This document shows, piece by piece, positions 1 through 9,009 of a stretch of 64,000 nt of DNA (position 1 is the stretch's first letter; every line of letters starts with the position of its first letter). The position numbers and the translations under genes are program-made. The DNA is from Curtobacterium salicis. Lineage in GTDB: Bacteria; Actinomycetota; Actinomycetes; Actinomycetales; Microbacteriaceae. The stretch lies in NCBI RefSeq assembly GCF_011759505.1, contig NZ_JAAOYO010000003.1:496001-560000 (forward strand), in the 5' to 3' direction. A model generated the notes under the pieces. That model saw only the letters and a program-made list of their open reading frames with translations. It made no database searches and was not told the DNA's origin.

Positions 1-26
1 GCGCTACCGCCTGGGGAAGACCGCGA

Positions 27-88
27 AACACCGGTGTTCGTCGGTCACGCCGCGTGATTCCGCGGCTGGACGCATGAACACCGGTGTT
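27..88. promoter_or_regulatory. Pair of identical 12-bp palindromes (operator-like)
   Basis: The perfect palindrome AACACCGGTGTT occurs at 27-38 and again at 77-88, 50 bp centre to centre, close to five helical turns. The flanks mirror each other (CG-A before the first, TTTCG after the second). Two identical palindromes on one DNA face suit a dimeric regulator of a gene to the left of the window. No -10/-35 pair is evident, so the regulatory role is inferred. Confidence 0.35.
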
Positions 89-90
89 TC

Positions 91-140
91 GCCGGCCCGC
101 CGGCCCGCCCGCCAGCCCGCCAGCCCGCCGGCCCGCCAGG
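91..140. repeat. Short GC-rich tandem repeat
   Basis: About six imperfect copies of an 8-bp unit GCCCGCCG/A lie between the second palindrome and the end of cca. No coding function is supported. Confidence 0.6.
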
Positions 141-151
141 TGGTCGCCTCT

Positions 152-168
152 CCGGACGGGAGGCACGG
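152..168. repeat. Half copy of dispersed GGACGGGAGGC hairpin element
   Basis: CCGGACGGGAGGCACGG directly follows the cca stop. It is the reverse complement of the right arm of the complete hairpins at 43588-43632 and 49400-49444. The other arm is absent here. Confidence 0.6.
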
Positions 169-169
169 G

Positions 170-1615
170 TCAGGCGTCGCGCGTGGCCCACCAGGTGCGG
201 AGGCGCGCCTCCGCGTCCTCGGGCCCGAGGGGCCCCTCGTCCATCCGCGCCTCGAGCAGGAAGCGGTACGCCTCGCCCACCGCGCGCCCCGGCGGGATCC
301 CGAGGATCCGCATGATGTCGTCCCCGGAGAGGTCGGGACGCATGGAGTCGAGTTCCTCCTGCTCCGCGAGGACGGCGATCCGTGCCTCCAGGTCGTCGTA
401 GGCGAACCCGAGCCGGTCCGCCTTCCGACGGTTCCGGGTGGTGACGTCCGAGCGGGTGAGCTCGTGCAGCCGCTCGAGCTGGTCGCCGGCGTCGCGGACG
501 TAGCGGCGGACGGCCGCGTCGGTCCAGGCGCCCTCGGTGTAGCCGAAGAAGCGCAGGTGCAGCTCGATCAGGCGCGAGACCGAGGCGATGGTGTCGTTGT
601 CGAAGCGCAGGGCACGGAGCCGCTTCTTCGCGAGCTTCGAGCCGACCAGGTCGTGGTGGTGGAAGCTCACGGCGCCGCCCGGCTCGAGCTTCCGGGTCGC
701 CGGCTTGCCGATGTCGTGCAGCAGTGCGGCGAGGCGCAGGACCGTGTCCGGGGCGTCGCCGGGGTGGCGTTCGGCCTCGTACCCGATGGCCTGCGTCAAG
801 ACGGTGAGCGAGTGCTCGTACACGTCCTTGTGGTGGTGGTGCTCGTCGATCTCGAGCTTCATCGCGGGGAGCTCGGGCAGGATCCGCTCGGCGATGCCGG
901 AGTCGACCAGCAGCCGGATGCCCTCGACCGGGTCGTCCGTGTCCAACAGCTTCACGAGCTCGTCACGCACACGCTCGGCGGAGATGTTCTCGATCGAGTC
1001 GGCGAGGTCGGTCATCGCGTCGCGCACGTCCTCGGACACGGTGAACCCGAGCTGTGCGGTGAACCGGGCGGCCCGCATCATCCGGAGCGGGTCGTCGCGG
1101 AACGAGACCCGTGCGGCCTGCGGGGTCGCCAGGCGCTGCGCGAGCAGGTCCTCGACGCCGCCGTGCACGTCGACGAGCTCGCGCTGGGGGAGTCGGAGCG
1201 CCATCGCGTTGACGGTGAAGTCGCGCCGGAGCAGATCCGCTTCGATGGTGTCGCCGAAGGTGACCTCGGGCTTGCGGGTCTCGCCGTCGTAGACGTCACT
1301 GCGGTACGTGGTGATCTCGACCTGCTCGCCGCGGACCATCGCGGCGATCGTCCCGAACTGGCGACCGACGTCCCAGGTGCTGCTCGCGAGGGGCTCGACG
1401 ATCGCCAGGACGGCGTCGGGTCGGGCGTCGGTGGTGAAGTCGAGGTCGGTCACCGGGCGACCGAGGAAGGCGTCGCGGACGGGCCCGCCGACGAGGGCGA
1501 GCTCGTGACCGGCTGCGGCGAACGCCCGTGCGAGGACGTCGACGGTGTCGGTGGCGGCGAGTGCGTCGAGTCGCTCGACGGCCTGGGCTACGGACTGCAT
1601 GACGCCGTCGATCAT
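170..1615 (-). CDS. cca: CCA tRNA nucleotidyltransferase
   Basis: Adds or repairs the 3' CCA end of tRNAs in the cytoplasm, or acts as a poly(A)-polymerase-family enzyme. The 481-residue protein has the class II nucleotidyltransferase core near residues 38-62: a glycine-rich GGPVRDAFLG loop, then DLDFTT whose acidic residues bind metal. A head/RNA-binding region follows, then an HD-type domain near residue 265 (HHHHKDVYEHS), the arrangement usual in actinobacterial CCA enzymes. ATG 1615 is used; ATG 1600 is an alternative, and neither has a strong ribosome-binding site. It is divergent from the DUF6049-MurJ gene with about 95 bp between, as is normal for this locus. A GGACGGGAGGC-type repeat arm lies directly behind its stop codon. 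Confidence 0.93.
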   Translation of the reverse strand: MIDGVMQSVAQAVERLDALAATDTVDVLARAFAAAGHELALVGGPVRDAFLGRPVTDLDFTTDARPDAVLAIVEPLASSTWDVGRQFGTIAAMVRGEQVEITTYRSDVYDGETRKPEVTFGDTIEADLLRRDFTVNAMALRLPQRELVDVHGGVEDLLAQRLATPQAARVSFRDDPLRMMRAARFTAQLGFTVSEDVRDAMTDLADSIENISAERVRDELVKLLDTDDPVEGIRLLVDSGIAERILPELPAMKLEIDEHHHHKDVYEHSLTVLTQAIGYEAERHPGDAPDTVLRLAALLHDIGKPATRKLEPGGAVSFHHHDLVGSKLAKKRLRALRFDNDTIASVSRLIELHLRFFGYTEGAWTDAAVRRYVRDAGDQLERLHELTRSDVTTRNRRKADRLGFAYDDLEARIAVLAEQEELDSMRPDLSGDDIMRILGIPPGRAVGEAYRFLLEARMDEGPLGPEDAEARLRTWWATRDA

Positions 1616-1710
1616 CCCAGATAGTGAGCGCGAGCACCTGCGCGCTCGCCTGCTGTCATGGTCACCCCTCGTACACTCGTCGTGGCCCGCCCCGACCAGG
1701 GCCCTCCCAC

Positions 1711-4700
1711 ATGCAGATTCTCCGTACCGTGCTCGCCGCCGCCGCGTCCGCCCTGGTCGCCACCGGTCTGGTCATCGCGCCGTCCGCGGTGGACGTCGCC
1801 GACGCCGCCACCAGTTCCCGACCCGCCGCCCCGGCCGCGGCCCAGGCCGGCACCACGTCGGTCCAGCTCACGCCCGGCGGCCGCGGTGTCCTCGACCTCG
1901 GCGACGACCTGTCCCTGACGCTCACGGTGACGAACGACACCGACACCGCCCTGCCCGCGGGCCGCGCCGACCTGGACATCATCCGGCCGGTGGTGGGTAC
2001 GCGGGACATCCTCACCGACTGGCTCGGCGACACCACCCCAGACGGTTACCCCGGCGAGCCCATGGACGACGTGACGATCCCGGCGGTCCCGGCGCACCGA
2101 TCGGTCACCGTCGACTCGATCTCCGTGCCCTTCGCCGACGTGCGCCTCGGCACCCTGAACCCCTTCGGCGCCCGACGCATCGCCGCGTCCTACGTCGCCG
2201 GGTCGACCGTCGCCGTCGGACGTTCCGCCTTCACGTGGAACCCCGGCGTCGACCCGGCCCCCGTCGACGTCGCGGTCGCGATGCCCGTCACCGTCCCGGC
2301 GACCGCGGACGGCCTGCTCAGCGCCAACACCCTCGCGGCGGACACCGCCCTCGACGGCACGCTCACCCAGCAGCTCGACGCCGCCGAGGGCCACAGCGTC
2401 GCCCTGGCCGTCGACCCGCGGATCATCGCGTCGATCCGGGTCCTCGGCGACGACGCCCCGAGCAGCGCGACCGCGTGGCTCGACCGGCTCGAGGGCCTCC
2501 GGAACGAGAAGTTCCCGCTCTCGTACGCCGACGCCGACGTCACCGGGCTCCGCCAGGCCGGCCTGCCGGGCATCGCCGCACCGATCTCCTTCGACCAGGC
2601 CATCGCCGCCGCGGTCGACGCCGACCGGTTCCCCGGCGCGACGCCCAGCCCGACCCCGAGCAGCACCGCGACGGACCCGGCGACCGACCCGACACAGGGC
2701 CCCGCCGACCAGGGCAGCAGCACGCAGGAGCCGGCCGACGGTGCCACCGCGCCGAGCGACACCGCCACCCCGGACGACGGCACCACGGACGCCGGCACGG
2801 GCGTCGGCGCCACCATCCCCACGTCGGCCTCGCTCGTGTCCTTCCCCTGGAGCACGGACACCGTCGCGTGGCCGGTCGAGGGCACCGTCGCCGCCGCCGA
2901 CCTCCCCGCCCTCGGCGACGCCGGCTACCGCTCCACGATCCTGTCGAGCGCGAACACCTCGGCCGGGGGCAGCACCACGGTCGCCGCCGCCGAACAGATC
3001 GGCTCCGCCGGCGCGCTCGTCTCCGACCAGGCGATGTCCGACCTGCTCCGCGACGCGGCCGAGGCCCGGACCCCGATCGCCTACGAGACCGCGATGTCAC
3101 GGCTCCGTGCGACCCTCGCCACGATCGCCGTCCAGGGCACCGCCACCGGTCCGCTCCTGCTGACCCTCGACCGGTCCTGGCCGACGGACTCCACGCGCCT
3201 CGAGCAGTCGCTCCGGGCCCTCGAGAGCACGCCCTGGATCGCGCCGACGGACTTCTCCACTGTCGTCGACGCGAAAGCGGGCTCGCTCACCCTGCAGAGC
3301 AGCGACGACGGAGACGACCGCCTGACGGTGCTCCGCCGCCTGGTCCGCTCCGAGCAGGCACTCGTCGACTTCGCCAGCGCCGTCACCGACCCGGCGCAGG
3401 TCACCGCTCCGGCACGCCTCACCACGCTCGCCGCAGCCTCGAACGCCTGGCGCGCCGACACCGACGGGCTGACCGAGCAGGTCGACCGGATCGCGGCAGC
3501 CCACGAGAAGACCATCCGCAGCGTCGGCATCGTCAACTCGAGCGACATCACACTGCTCGGCGACCGCTCCTCGCTGCCGATCTCGGTGCGGAACCGATCC
3601 GACTGGCCGGTCACGGTGTTCCTGACGGTCACCCCGTCGAACTCGTTCCTGCGCATCGAGCGGAACGCCGTCGAGGTCACCATCCAGCCCCGCTCCTCGA
3701 CCCGCACCACCTTCCCGGTGCAGTCGGTCGCGAACGGCAAGGTCGCCCTGTCGATGGCCCTGACCAGTCGCACCGGTGCCCGGATCGCCACGCCGGCGAC
3801 GGTCGAGATCAACGTGCAGGCACAGTGGGAGACCGTCATCACCGCGGTCGCCGCCATCGCCGTGGTCGCGGTCTTCGGCCTGGGGATCCTCCGCAACGTC
3901 CGCCGTCGACTGCGTCGTCGGAACGGCGAACCCGAACCGGAGGACGACGACCCGAACCGACTGCTCGAGGTCCAGCCGCCCGGACCGGGCGAGACCGTGT
4001 CCGCCGCTGCCGTCCCGTCCACCGTCGCGGCACCCGCCGACGAACCCGTCGCCACCTCCCGGCCGGGAGGCACGACTCCCGTCCCCGGCGCAGCCACCGC
4101 CGTCGCCGTGGCCGGTTCCGGGGCCGACACCGTCGGTGCCGACGGCGACCGTCTCGAGGACGCGATCGCCCGTGCCGGAGTGGCGGCGAGCCTCCCGTCC
4201 GCACCGGACGCCCCCGACGCCCGTGACGCCCGTGACGCCCGTGACGCCCGACGTGACCGCCAGCACCACGAGGAGCCGATCATCAGCACCACCCCGCCCA
4301 GCGCCGACGTCGACGCCGAGCAGGGCGAGGGGCGCGGTCTCGGCCGGGCCAGCGCCATGTTGGCAGCGGGGACGATGATCTCCCGCCTGCTCGGGTTCGC
4401 GAAGACCTTCGTGCTCGCCTACGCCATCGGCCAGACGAACTCGCCGTCTGCCGACGCGTTCGCGGTGTCGAACCAGCTGCCGAACAACATCTACGCGCTC
4501 ATCGCCGGCGGCCTGCTGTCCGCCGTGCTCATCCCGCAGATCGTGCGTTCGATGTCGCAGGACAGCGACGGTGGGCGCGCCTACGTCAACAAGATCGTGA
4601 CCCTCGGCGGCTCGGCCTTCGTCGTCATCACGATCGTCGCCACCCTGCTCGCGCCACTGCTGGTCCGCCTGTACTCGGCGCAGGCCCACGACGGCAAGGG

Positions 4701-5955
4701 CTTCGCGCCCGCCACCACCGACCTGGCCGTCGCATTCGCGTTCTGGTGCCTGCCGCAGATCCTGTTCTACGCGGTCTACTCGCTGCTCGGGGAGGTCCTC
4801 AACGCCAAGCAGGTGTTCGGACCGTTCACGTGGGCGCCCCTCATCAACAACGTCATCGCCATCTCGGGCCTCATCGTGTTCATCGCGATGTTCGGCACCC
4901 GCGCGGTGAACTCCGGTACCGACGACTGGACGCCGCTGAAGATCGCGGTGCTCGCCGGCAGCGCGTCCCTGGGCGTCCTCGCGCAGGCCGCCTTCCTGCC
5001 GTTCTTCTGGAAGCGCGCCGGCCTGACCTTCCGACCGGACTTCCGGTGGCGCGGGGTCGGCCTCAAGGCCACCGGCACCGCCGCGGGCTGGCTGTTCGCG
5101 ATGATCCTCGTCACGCAGCTCGCCGGCATCGTGCAGTCCCGCGTCGCGTCGCTCGGATCGGGAGACGCCGGCAACGCCGTGCTGCAGAACGCCTGGCTGC
5201 TGTTCATGCTGCCGCACTCGATCATCGCCGTGTCCATCGCCACCGCCTACTTCACCCGGATGAGCCACGACGCCGAACGCGGTGACCTGGCCGCCGTCCG
5301 GCGCAACCTGTCCCTGTCGCTCCGGATCGTCGGCCTGTTCACCGTGTTCTCGTCGGTGGCGCTGATGGTCGTCGCGGTGCCGTTCGGCCGGATGTTCGCG
5401 AACACCTTCGACGGCGCCCTGTCGATCGGCGCCGTGCTGCTCGCCTACATGCCGGGCCTGGTGCTGTTCAGCATGCTCTTCATCATCCAGCGGGTCTTCT
5501 GGGCGATGCACGACCACCGCACCCCGTTCCTCATGCAGCTCGTGCAGTCCGGGCTCTTCGTCATCGGGGCCCTCGCCGTCACGACCCTGCCCGGCAACGT
5601 CATCGGCGTCGCCGTCGCGGCGTGCACGACCATCGCCGGGTCCGCACAGACCGTCGTCGCCCTCGTCGTCGTCCGTCGTCGGCTGCACGGCATCGAGGGT
5701 CCGATCGTCACCCGCTCGCACCTGCAGTTCGTCGTCGCGGCGGTCGTCGCCGGCGTCGTCGGCCTGGTCGTCGTGAACTTCTTCGGCGCCTTCCGTGCGG
5801 ACGGCTTCGCGATGGCGGACTTCACCAGCGCGCTGATCACCGTCGTCCTCGGCGGGGTCGTCATGGTGGCGGTGTACTTCGGGGTGCTGGTCTTCCTGCG
5901 CAACGCCGAGATCCGCAGCGCCGTGGACCTCGTGCGCGCACGTCTGGGACGCTGA
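1711..5955 (+). CDS. murJ: DUF6049 domain fused to lipid II flippase MurJ
   Basis: One uninterrupted frame of 1414 residues. Residues 1-30 form a signal peptide (MQILRTVLAAAASALVATG). About 30-705 is a secreted DUF6049-type region with a low-complexity Ser/Thr/Pro/Asp stretch near 310-365. A transmembrane helix (about 708-727) is followed by a basic stop-transfer run and a disordered linker of about 150 residues ending in DAR repeats. From about 878 the MurJ/MviN polytopic domain begins (GRASAMLAAGTMISR) and continues to the end with 13-14 predicted helices. MurJ flips lipid II across the membrane for peptidoglycan synthesis. In related genomes I expect two adjacent genes; here no stop separates them. 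An internal start at ATG 4357 would remove the first MurJ residues, so it is a poor alternative. Confidence 0.88.
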   Translation: MQILRTVLAAAASALVATGLVIAPSAVDVADAATSSRPAAPAAAQAGTTSVQLTPGGRGVLDLGDDLSLTLTVTNDTDTALPAGRADLDIIRPVVGTRDILTDWLGDTTPDGYPGEPMDDVTIPAVPAHRSVTVDSISVPFADVRLGTLNPFGARRIAASYVAGSTVAVGRSAFTWNPGVDPAPVDVAVAMPVTVPATADGLLSANTLAADTALDGTLTQQLDAAEGHSVALAVDPRIIASIRVLGDDAPSSATAWLDRLEGLRNEKFPLSYADADVTGLRQAGLPGIAAPISFDQAIAAAVDADRFPGATPSPTPSSTATDPATDPTQGPADQGSSTQEPADGATAPSDTATPDDGTTDAGTGVGATIPTSASLVSFPWSTDTVAWPVEGTVAAADLPALGDAGYRSTILSSANTSAGGSTTVAAAEQIGSAGALVSDQAMSDLLRDAAEARTPIAYETAMSRLRATLATIAVQGTATGPLLLTLDRSWPTDSTRLEQSLRALESTPWIAPTDFSTVVDAKAGSLTLQSSDDGDDRLTVLRRLVRSEQALVDFASAVTDPAQVTAPARLTTLAAASNAWRADTDGLTEQVDRIAAAHEKTIRSVGIVNSSDITLLGDRSSLPISVRNRSDWPVTVFLTVTPSNSFLRIERNAVEVTIQPRSSTRTTFPVQSVANGKVALSMALTSRTGARIATPATVEINVQAQWETVITAVAAIAVVAVFGLGILRNVRRRLRRRNGEPEPEDDDPNRLLEVQPPGPGETVSAAAVPSTVAAPADEPVATSRPGGTTPVPGAATAVAVAGSGADTVGADGDRLEDAIARAGVAASLPSAPDAPDARDARDARDARRDRQHHEEPIISTTPPSADVDAEQGEGRGLGRASAMLAAGTMISRLLGFAKTFVLAYAIGQTNSPSADAFAVSNQLPNNIYALIAGGLLSAVLIPQIVRSMSQDSDGGRAYVNKIVTLGGSAFVVITIVATLLAPLLVRLYSAQAHDGKGFAPATTDLAVAFAFWCLPQILFYAVYSLLGEVLNAKQVFGPFTWAPLINNVIAISGLIVFIAMFGTRAVNSGTDDWTPLKIAVLAGSASLGVLAQAAFLPFFWKRAGLTFRPDFRWRGVGLKATGTAAGWLFAMILVTQLAGIVQSRVASLGSGDAGNAVLQNAWLLFMLPHSIIAVSIATAYFTRMSHDAERGDLAAVRRNLSLSLRIVGLFTVFSSVALMVVAVPFGRMFANTFDGALSIGAVLLAYMPGLVLFSMLFIIQRVFWAMHDHRTPFLMQLVQSGLFVIGALAVTTLPGNVIGVAVAACTTIAGSAQTVVALVVVRRRLHGIEGPIVTRSHLQFVVAAVVAGVVGLVVVNFFGAFRADGFAMADFTSALITVVLGGVVMVAVYFGVLVFLRNAEIRSAVDLVRARLGR
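4216..4251 (+). repeat. 9-bp tandem repeat in the DUF6049-MurJ linker
   Basis: Four consecutive copies of GACGCCCGT (last one ending in A) encode DAR-DAR-DAR-DAR. Gain or loss of units keeps the reading frame, so linker length could vary between strains. Confidence 0.85.
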
Positions 5956-6034
5956 CCGCAGAGCCAGGCTGCGGGAATGGCACGCCGGTACCATTGGTTG
6001 ACCCGGTCAGCAAGCAACGGAAGGGCAATCACGC

Positions 6035-7030
6035 ATGCGCGAGCTCATCATCATCGGTTCCGGTCCTGCCGGGTTCACGGCCGGCATCTACGCCGCGCGC
6101 GCTGAGCTGAAGCCGCTCATCGTCGCCTCGAGTGTCGAGACCGGCGGCGAACTCACCAAGACGACCGAGGTCGAGAACTTCCCGGGCTTCCCCGAGGGTG
6201 TCCAGGGCCCCGACCTCATGATCAAGATGCAGGAACAGGCCGAGAAGTTCGGCGCCGAGGTCCTGTACGACGACGCCGTCTCGGTCGACCTCACCGGTCA
6301 GGTCAAGAAGGTCACGGTCGGCTCCGGCGAGACGTACGAAGCCCTCACGGTCATCTACGCCACCGGCTCGGCGTACCGCCACCTGGGCCTCGCCGACGAA
6401 GAGCGCCTCTCCGGCCACGGCGTCTCCTGGTGCGCCACGTGCGACGGCTTCTTCTTCCGTCAGAAGAACATCGCCGTCGTCGGCGGCGGCGACTCCGCGA
6501 TGGAAGAGGCCACGTTCCTCACCCGCTTCGCCGACAAGGTGACGGTCATCCACCGCAAGGACTCCCTGCGTGCGTCGAAGATCATGCAGGACCGCGCGAT
6601 GAACGACCCGAAGATCGAGTTCGCCTGGAACAAGGAGGTCACCGGCATCACGGGTGACTCCGCGGTCGAGGGCGTCACGCTCAAGGACACCGTCACCGGC
6701 GAAGAGTCCTCGCTCGCCCTCGACGGCCTGTTCATCGCGATCGGCAACGACCCGCGCACGCACCTCGTCCACCAGCAGCTCGAGATCGCCCCCGACGGCA
6801 CGCTCGCGGTGGAGGGTCGTTCGTCCCGCGCCGTCGGCGTCCCGGGTGTCTTCATCGCCGGTGACGTGCTCGACCCGACCTACCGCCAGGCGATCACCGC
6901 CGCCGGTTCCGGTGCGGTCGCAGCGCTCGACGCCGAGAAGTTCCTGGCGGACCTCGACCACGAGCTGACCGACCAGGCCGAGGGCGTCACCCCGACCGAG
7001 GCCATCATCGACGTCACCGCCCGGGTCTGA
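6035..7030 (+). CDS. trxB: Thioredoxin-disulfide reductase
   Basis: FAD/NADPH flavoenzyme that reduces thioredoxin in the cytoplasm. Its 331 residues are the normal length. An N-terminal FAD-binding GSGPAG motif lies near residue 8, the redox motif C133-A-T-C136 is in the context WCATCDGFFF, a GGGDSAMEEA NADPH site follows, and the C-terminal FAD motif reads GVFIAGDV. The start ATG 6035 has GGAAGGGC at 6019-6026. trxA follows 83 bp downstream on the same strand, so the pair is probably one redox operon. The SigM-type sigma/anti-sigma genes found here in some actinomycetes are absent. Confidence 0.97.
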   Translation: MRELIIIGSGPAGFTAGIYAARAELKPLIVASSVETGGELTKTTEVENFPGFPEGVQGPDLMIKMQEQAEKFGAEVLYDDAVSVDLTGQVKKVTVGSGETYEALTVIYATGSAYRHLGLADEERLSGHGVSWCATCDGFFFRQKNIAVVGGGDSAMEEATFLTRFADKVTVIHRKDSLRASKIMQDRAMNDPKIEFAWNKEVTGITGDSAVEGVTLKDTVTGEESSLALDGLFIAIGNDPRTHLVHQQLEIAPDGTLAVEGRSSRAVGVPGVFIAGDVLDPTYRQAITAAGSGAVAALDAEKFLADLDHELTDQAEGVTPTEAIIDVTARV

Positions 7031-7113
7031 CCCCGGCCCTGCACGCCACGGGAATGCACGTCGCTGCGTCCTCGTTCACCACACCGAACCGACTTCCCGT
7101 CGAAGGAGCAAAC

Positions 7114-7440
7114 ATGTCCAGCGCAAAGGCAGTGACCGACGCCACGTTCGAGGCCGAAGTCCTCAAGTCCGACAAGACGATCCTCGTCGACTTCTGGGCC
7201 GAGTGGTGCGGCCCGTGTCGCGCGGTCTCGCCGATCCTCGACCAGATCGCCGCGGAGCACGCCGACAAGATCGAGATCGTCAAGCTGAACGTCGACGACA
7301 ACCCCCAGTCGGCCATGAACTACCAGATCACGTCGATCCCGGCGATGAAGGTGTTCAAGGGCGGCGAGGTCGTCAAGACCGTCATCGGCGCCAAGCCGAA
7401 GCCGGCCCTCGAGGCCGACCTCGCGGACTTCCTCGCGTAA
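7114..7440 (+). CDS. trxA: Thioredoxin
   Basis: Small cytoplasmic dithiol-disulfide oxidoreductase of 108 residues, the partner of TrxB. The active site W31-C-G-P-C35 sits in FWAEWCGPC, and the cis-proline appears in SIPAMKVF. The start ATG 7114 is preceded by GAAGGAG at 7102-7108; an upstream in-frame ATG at 7054 would add a non-homologous leader and is rejected. A strong intrinsic terminator follows 21 bp after the stop and closes the trxBA unit. Confidence 0.97.
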   Translation: MSSAKAVTDATFEAEVLKSDKTILVDFWAEWCGPCRAVSPILDQIAAEHADKIEIVKLNVDDNPQSAMNYQITSIPAMKVFKGGEVVKTVIGAKPKPALEADLADFLA

Positions 7441-7461
7441 GGATCCGTCGCACAGACCCGG

Positions 7462-7497
7462 ACGCCCCGTCCTCCATTCCATCGGAGGGCGGGGCGT
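7462..7497 (+). terminator. Intrinsic terminator after trxA
   Basis: A 14-bp stem (ACGCCCCGTCCTCC with GGAGGGCGGGGCGT, one G-U pair) closes an 8-nt loop and is followed by a short T-containing stretch, just downstream of trxA. Confidence 0.85.
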
Positions 7498-7505
7498 TCG
7501 CCTGT

Positions 7506-7558
7506 CTGGAGGCCCGTCCCACGTCCGCCGACCCGGCGGACGCTGGGTGGGCCTCCAG
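7506..7558. repeat. Second hairpin after trxA, sharing a 15-mer with the dnaA terminator
   Basis: CTGGAGGCCC at 7506-7515 pairs with GGGCCTCCAG at 7549-7558, and the interior can pair further (GTCCGCCG with CGGCGGAC). The 15-mer GGAGGCCCGTCCCAC at 7508-7522 recurs exactly at 18417-18431, also as the left arm of a hairpin. Confidence 0.6.
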
Positions 7559-7661
7559 GCCGGCACCAGGCCACGGATCGCCGATCGGCCTGTGACCCAC
7601 AGCGACGGATGCCCGGCTGCATGTCGTACTGTGGCGAGAACGACCGAGTGGAGGAAACTCG

Positions 7662-8963
7662 ATGACGAACGGCAACAGTCTCGACCCCTGGTACGACTCC
7701 TACGCCCAGCGCACCGCCGGGCTGAGCGCCTCCGAGGTCCGAGCGCTGTTCGCCGTCGCGTCGCGGCCCGAGGTGGTCTCCCTCGCCGGTGGCATGCCCT
7801 TCGTCTCCGCGCTGCCCCGTGAACTCGTCACCGGCTCCATCGACCGCGTGATGGCCGAGGACGCCGCGATGGCGCTGCAGTACGGCGGTGGACAGGGTCT
7901 GCGCTCCCTCCGCGAGCACATCGTCGACGTCATGTCCCTCGAGGGCATCCGAGCCAGCGCCGAGGACGTCGTGGTGACCACGGGGTCCCAGCACGCCCTG
8001 GACCTCGTCACGCGGCTGTTCATCGACCCGGGCGACGTCGTCCTGGCCGAGTCCCCGTCCTACGTCGGCGCCATCGGTGTGTTCCGGTCGTACCAGGCCG
8101 AGACGGTCCACGTGGCGACCGACGAGCTCGGACTGGTCCCGGAGGCGCTGCGCGAGACGATCGCCCGTCTGCGGGCTGCTGGCAAGCGCATGAAGTTCCT
8201 CTACACGATCCCGAACTTCCACAACCCGGCCGGGGTGACGATGAGCCGCGAGCGCCGCATCGAGGTGCTCGACATCTGCCGGTCGAACAACATCCTGGTG
8301 CTCGAGGACAACCCGTACGGACTGCTCTGGTTCGACGAGCCCGCACCGCAGGCGATCCGCTCGATCGACGACGAGGGTGTGGTCTACCTCGGCTCGTTCT
8401 CGAAGACCCTCGCGCCCGGGTTCCGCGTCGGCTGGGCCCTCGCCCCGCACGCCATCCGCGAGAAGCTCGTGCTCGCCAACGAGTCCGCGGTCCTCGCGCC
8501 GAACTCGTTCGGCCAGTACGTCGTCAACGCCTACCTCGACGCCGCCGACTGGAAGGGGCAGGTCGACACCTTCCGCGGCATCTACGCCGAGCGCCGGGAC
8601 GCGATGCTGTCCGCACTGGGGGAGTTCCTGCCGGACCTCAGCTGGACCGTGCCGAACGGCGGGTTCTTCGTGTGGCTCACCCTGCCCGAGTCCCTGGACT
8701 CGAAGGGGATGCTGCCGCGCGCCGTCAAGGAGCTCGTGGCCTACACACCCGGTACCGCGTTCTTCGCCGACGGCCGCGGAGCCGGCAACATCCGACTGTC
8801 GTTCTGCTACCCGACGCCCGAGCAGATCCGGGTCGGCGTGAAGCGGCTCGCCTCGGTGGTCAACGACGAACTCGAGCTCGTCGAGACCTTCGGGTCGGCC
8901 AGCCGGTCGAGCTCCTCGGTGAGTACCTCCACCGTCAGTTCGCCGCAGCCCAACATGCCCTGA
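7662..8963 (+). CDS. PLP-dependent aminotransferase (fold type I, MocR/2-aminoadipate type without HTH)
   Basis: Cytoplasmic class I/II aminotransferase of 433 residues. The Schiff-base lysine is K248 in the motif SFSKTLAPGFRVGW, and the N...Y PLP-contact pattern occurs in EDNPYGLLWFDEPAP. A family-typical PNFHNPAGVTMS motif is also present. It resembles LysN/2-aminoadipate and MocR-like aminotransferases but lacks the N-terminal GntR helix-turn-helix. The ATG 7662 has GGAGGAAAC just upstream. A D-Ala-D-Ala ligase starts 46 bp downstream on the same strand, so the two may be cotranscribed. The substrate cannot be told from sequence. Confidence 0.9.
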   Translation: MTNGNSLDPWYDSYAQRTAGLSASEVRALFAVASRPEVVSLAGGMPFVSALPRELVTGSIDRVMAEDAAMALQYGGGQGLRSLREHIVDVMSLEGIRASAEDVVVTTGSQHALDLVTRLFIDPGDVVLAESPSYVGAIGVFRSYQAETVHVATDELGLVPEALRETIARLRAAGKRMKFLYTIPNFHNPAGVTMSRERRIEVLDICRSNNILVLEDNPYGLLWFDEPAPQAIRSIDDEGVVYLGSFSKTLAPGFRVGWALAPHAIREKLVLANESAVLAPNSFGQYVVNAYLDAADWKGQVDTFRGIYAERRDAMLSALGEFLPDLSWTVPNGGFFVWLTLPESLDSKGMLPRAVKELVAYTPGTAFFADGRGAGNIRLSFCYPTPEQIRVGVKRLASVVNDELELVETFGSASRSSSSVSTSTVSSPQPNMP

Positions 8964-9009
8964 CCTGGGCTTTCGCACGTTCCAGACACCATCCGCAGAG
9001 GATCGCACC

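Noticed and set aside
1545-4226. 893-codon plus-strand frame overlapping the DUF6049 region
   Set aside because: Arg/Pro/His low-complexity translation, out of frame with the signal peptide and MurJ; a shadow.
4357-5955. Separate murJ gene from ATG 4357
   Set aside because: No ribosome-binding site and the first conserved MurJ residues lie upstream of this ATG in the same frame.
3097-5994. 965-codon open frame on the minus strand
   Set aside because: It is antisense to MurJ, rich in Arg/Gly/Asp with no domain, as expected for high-GC shadow frames.
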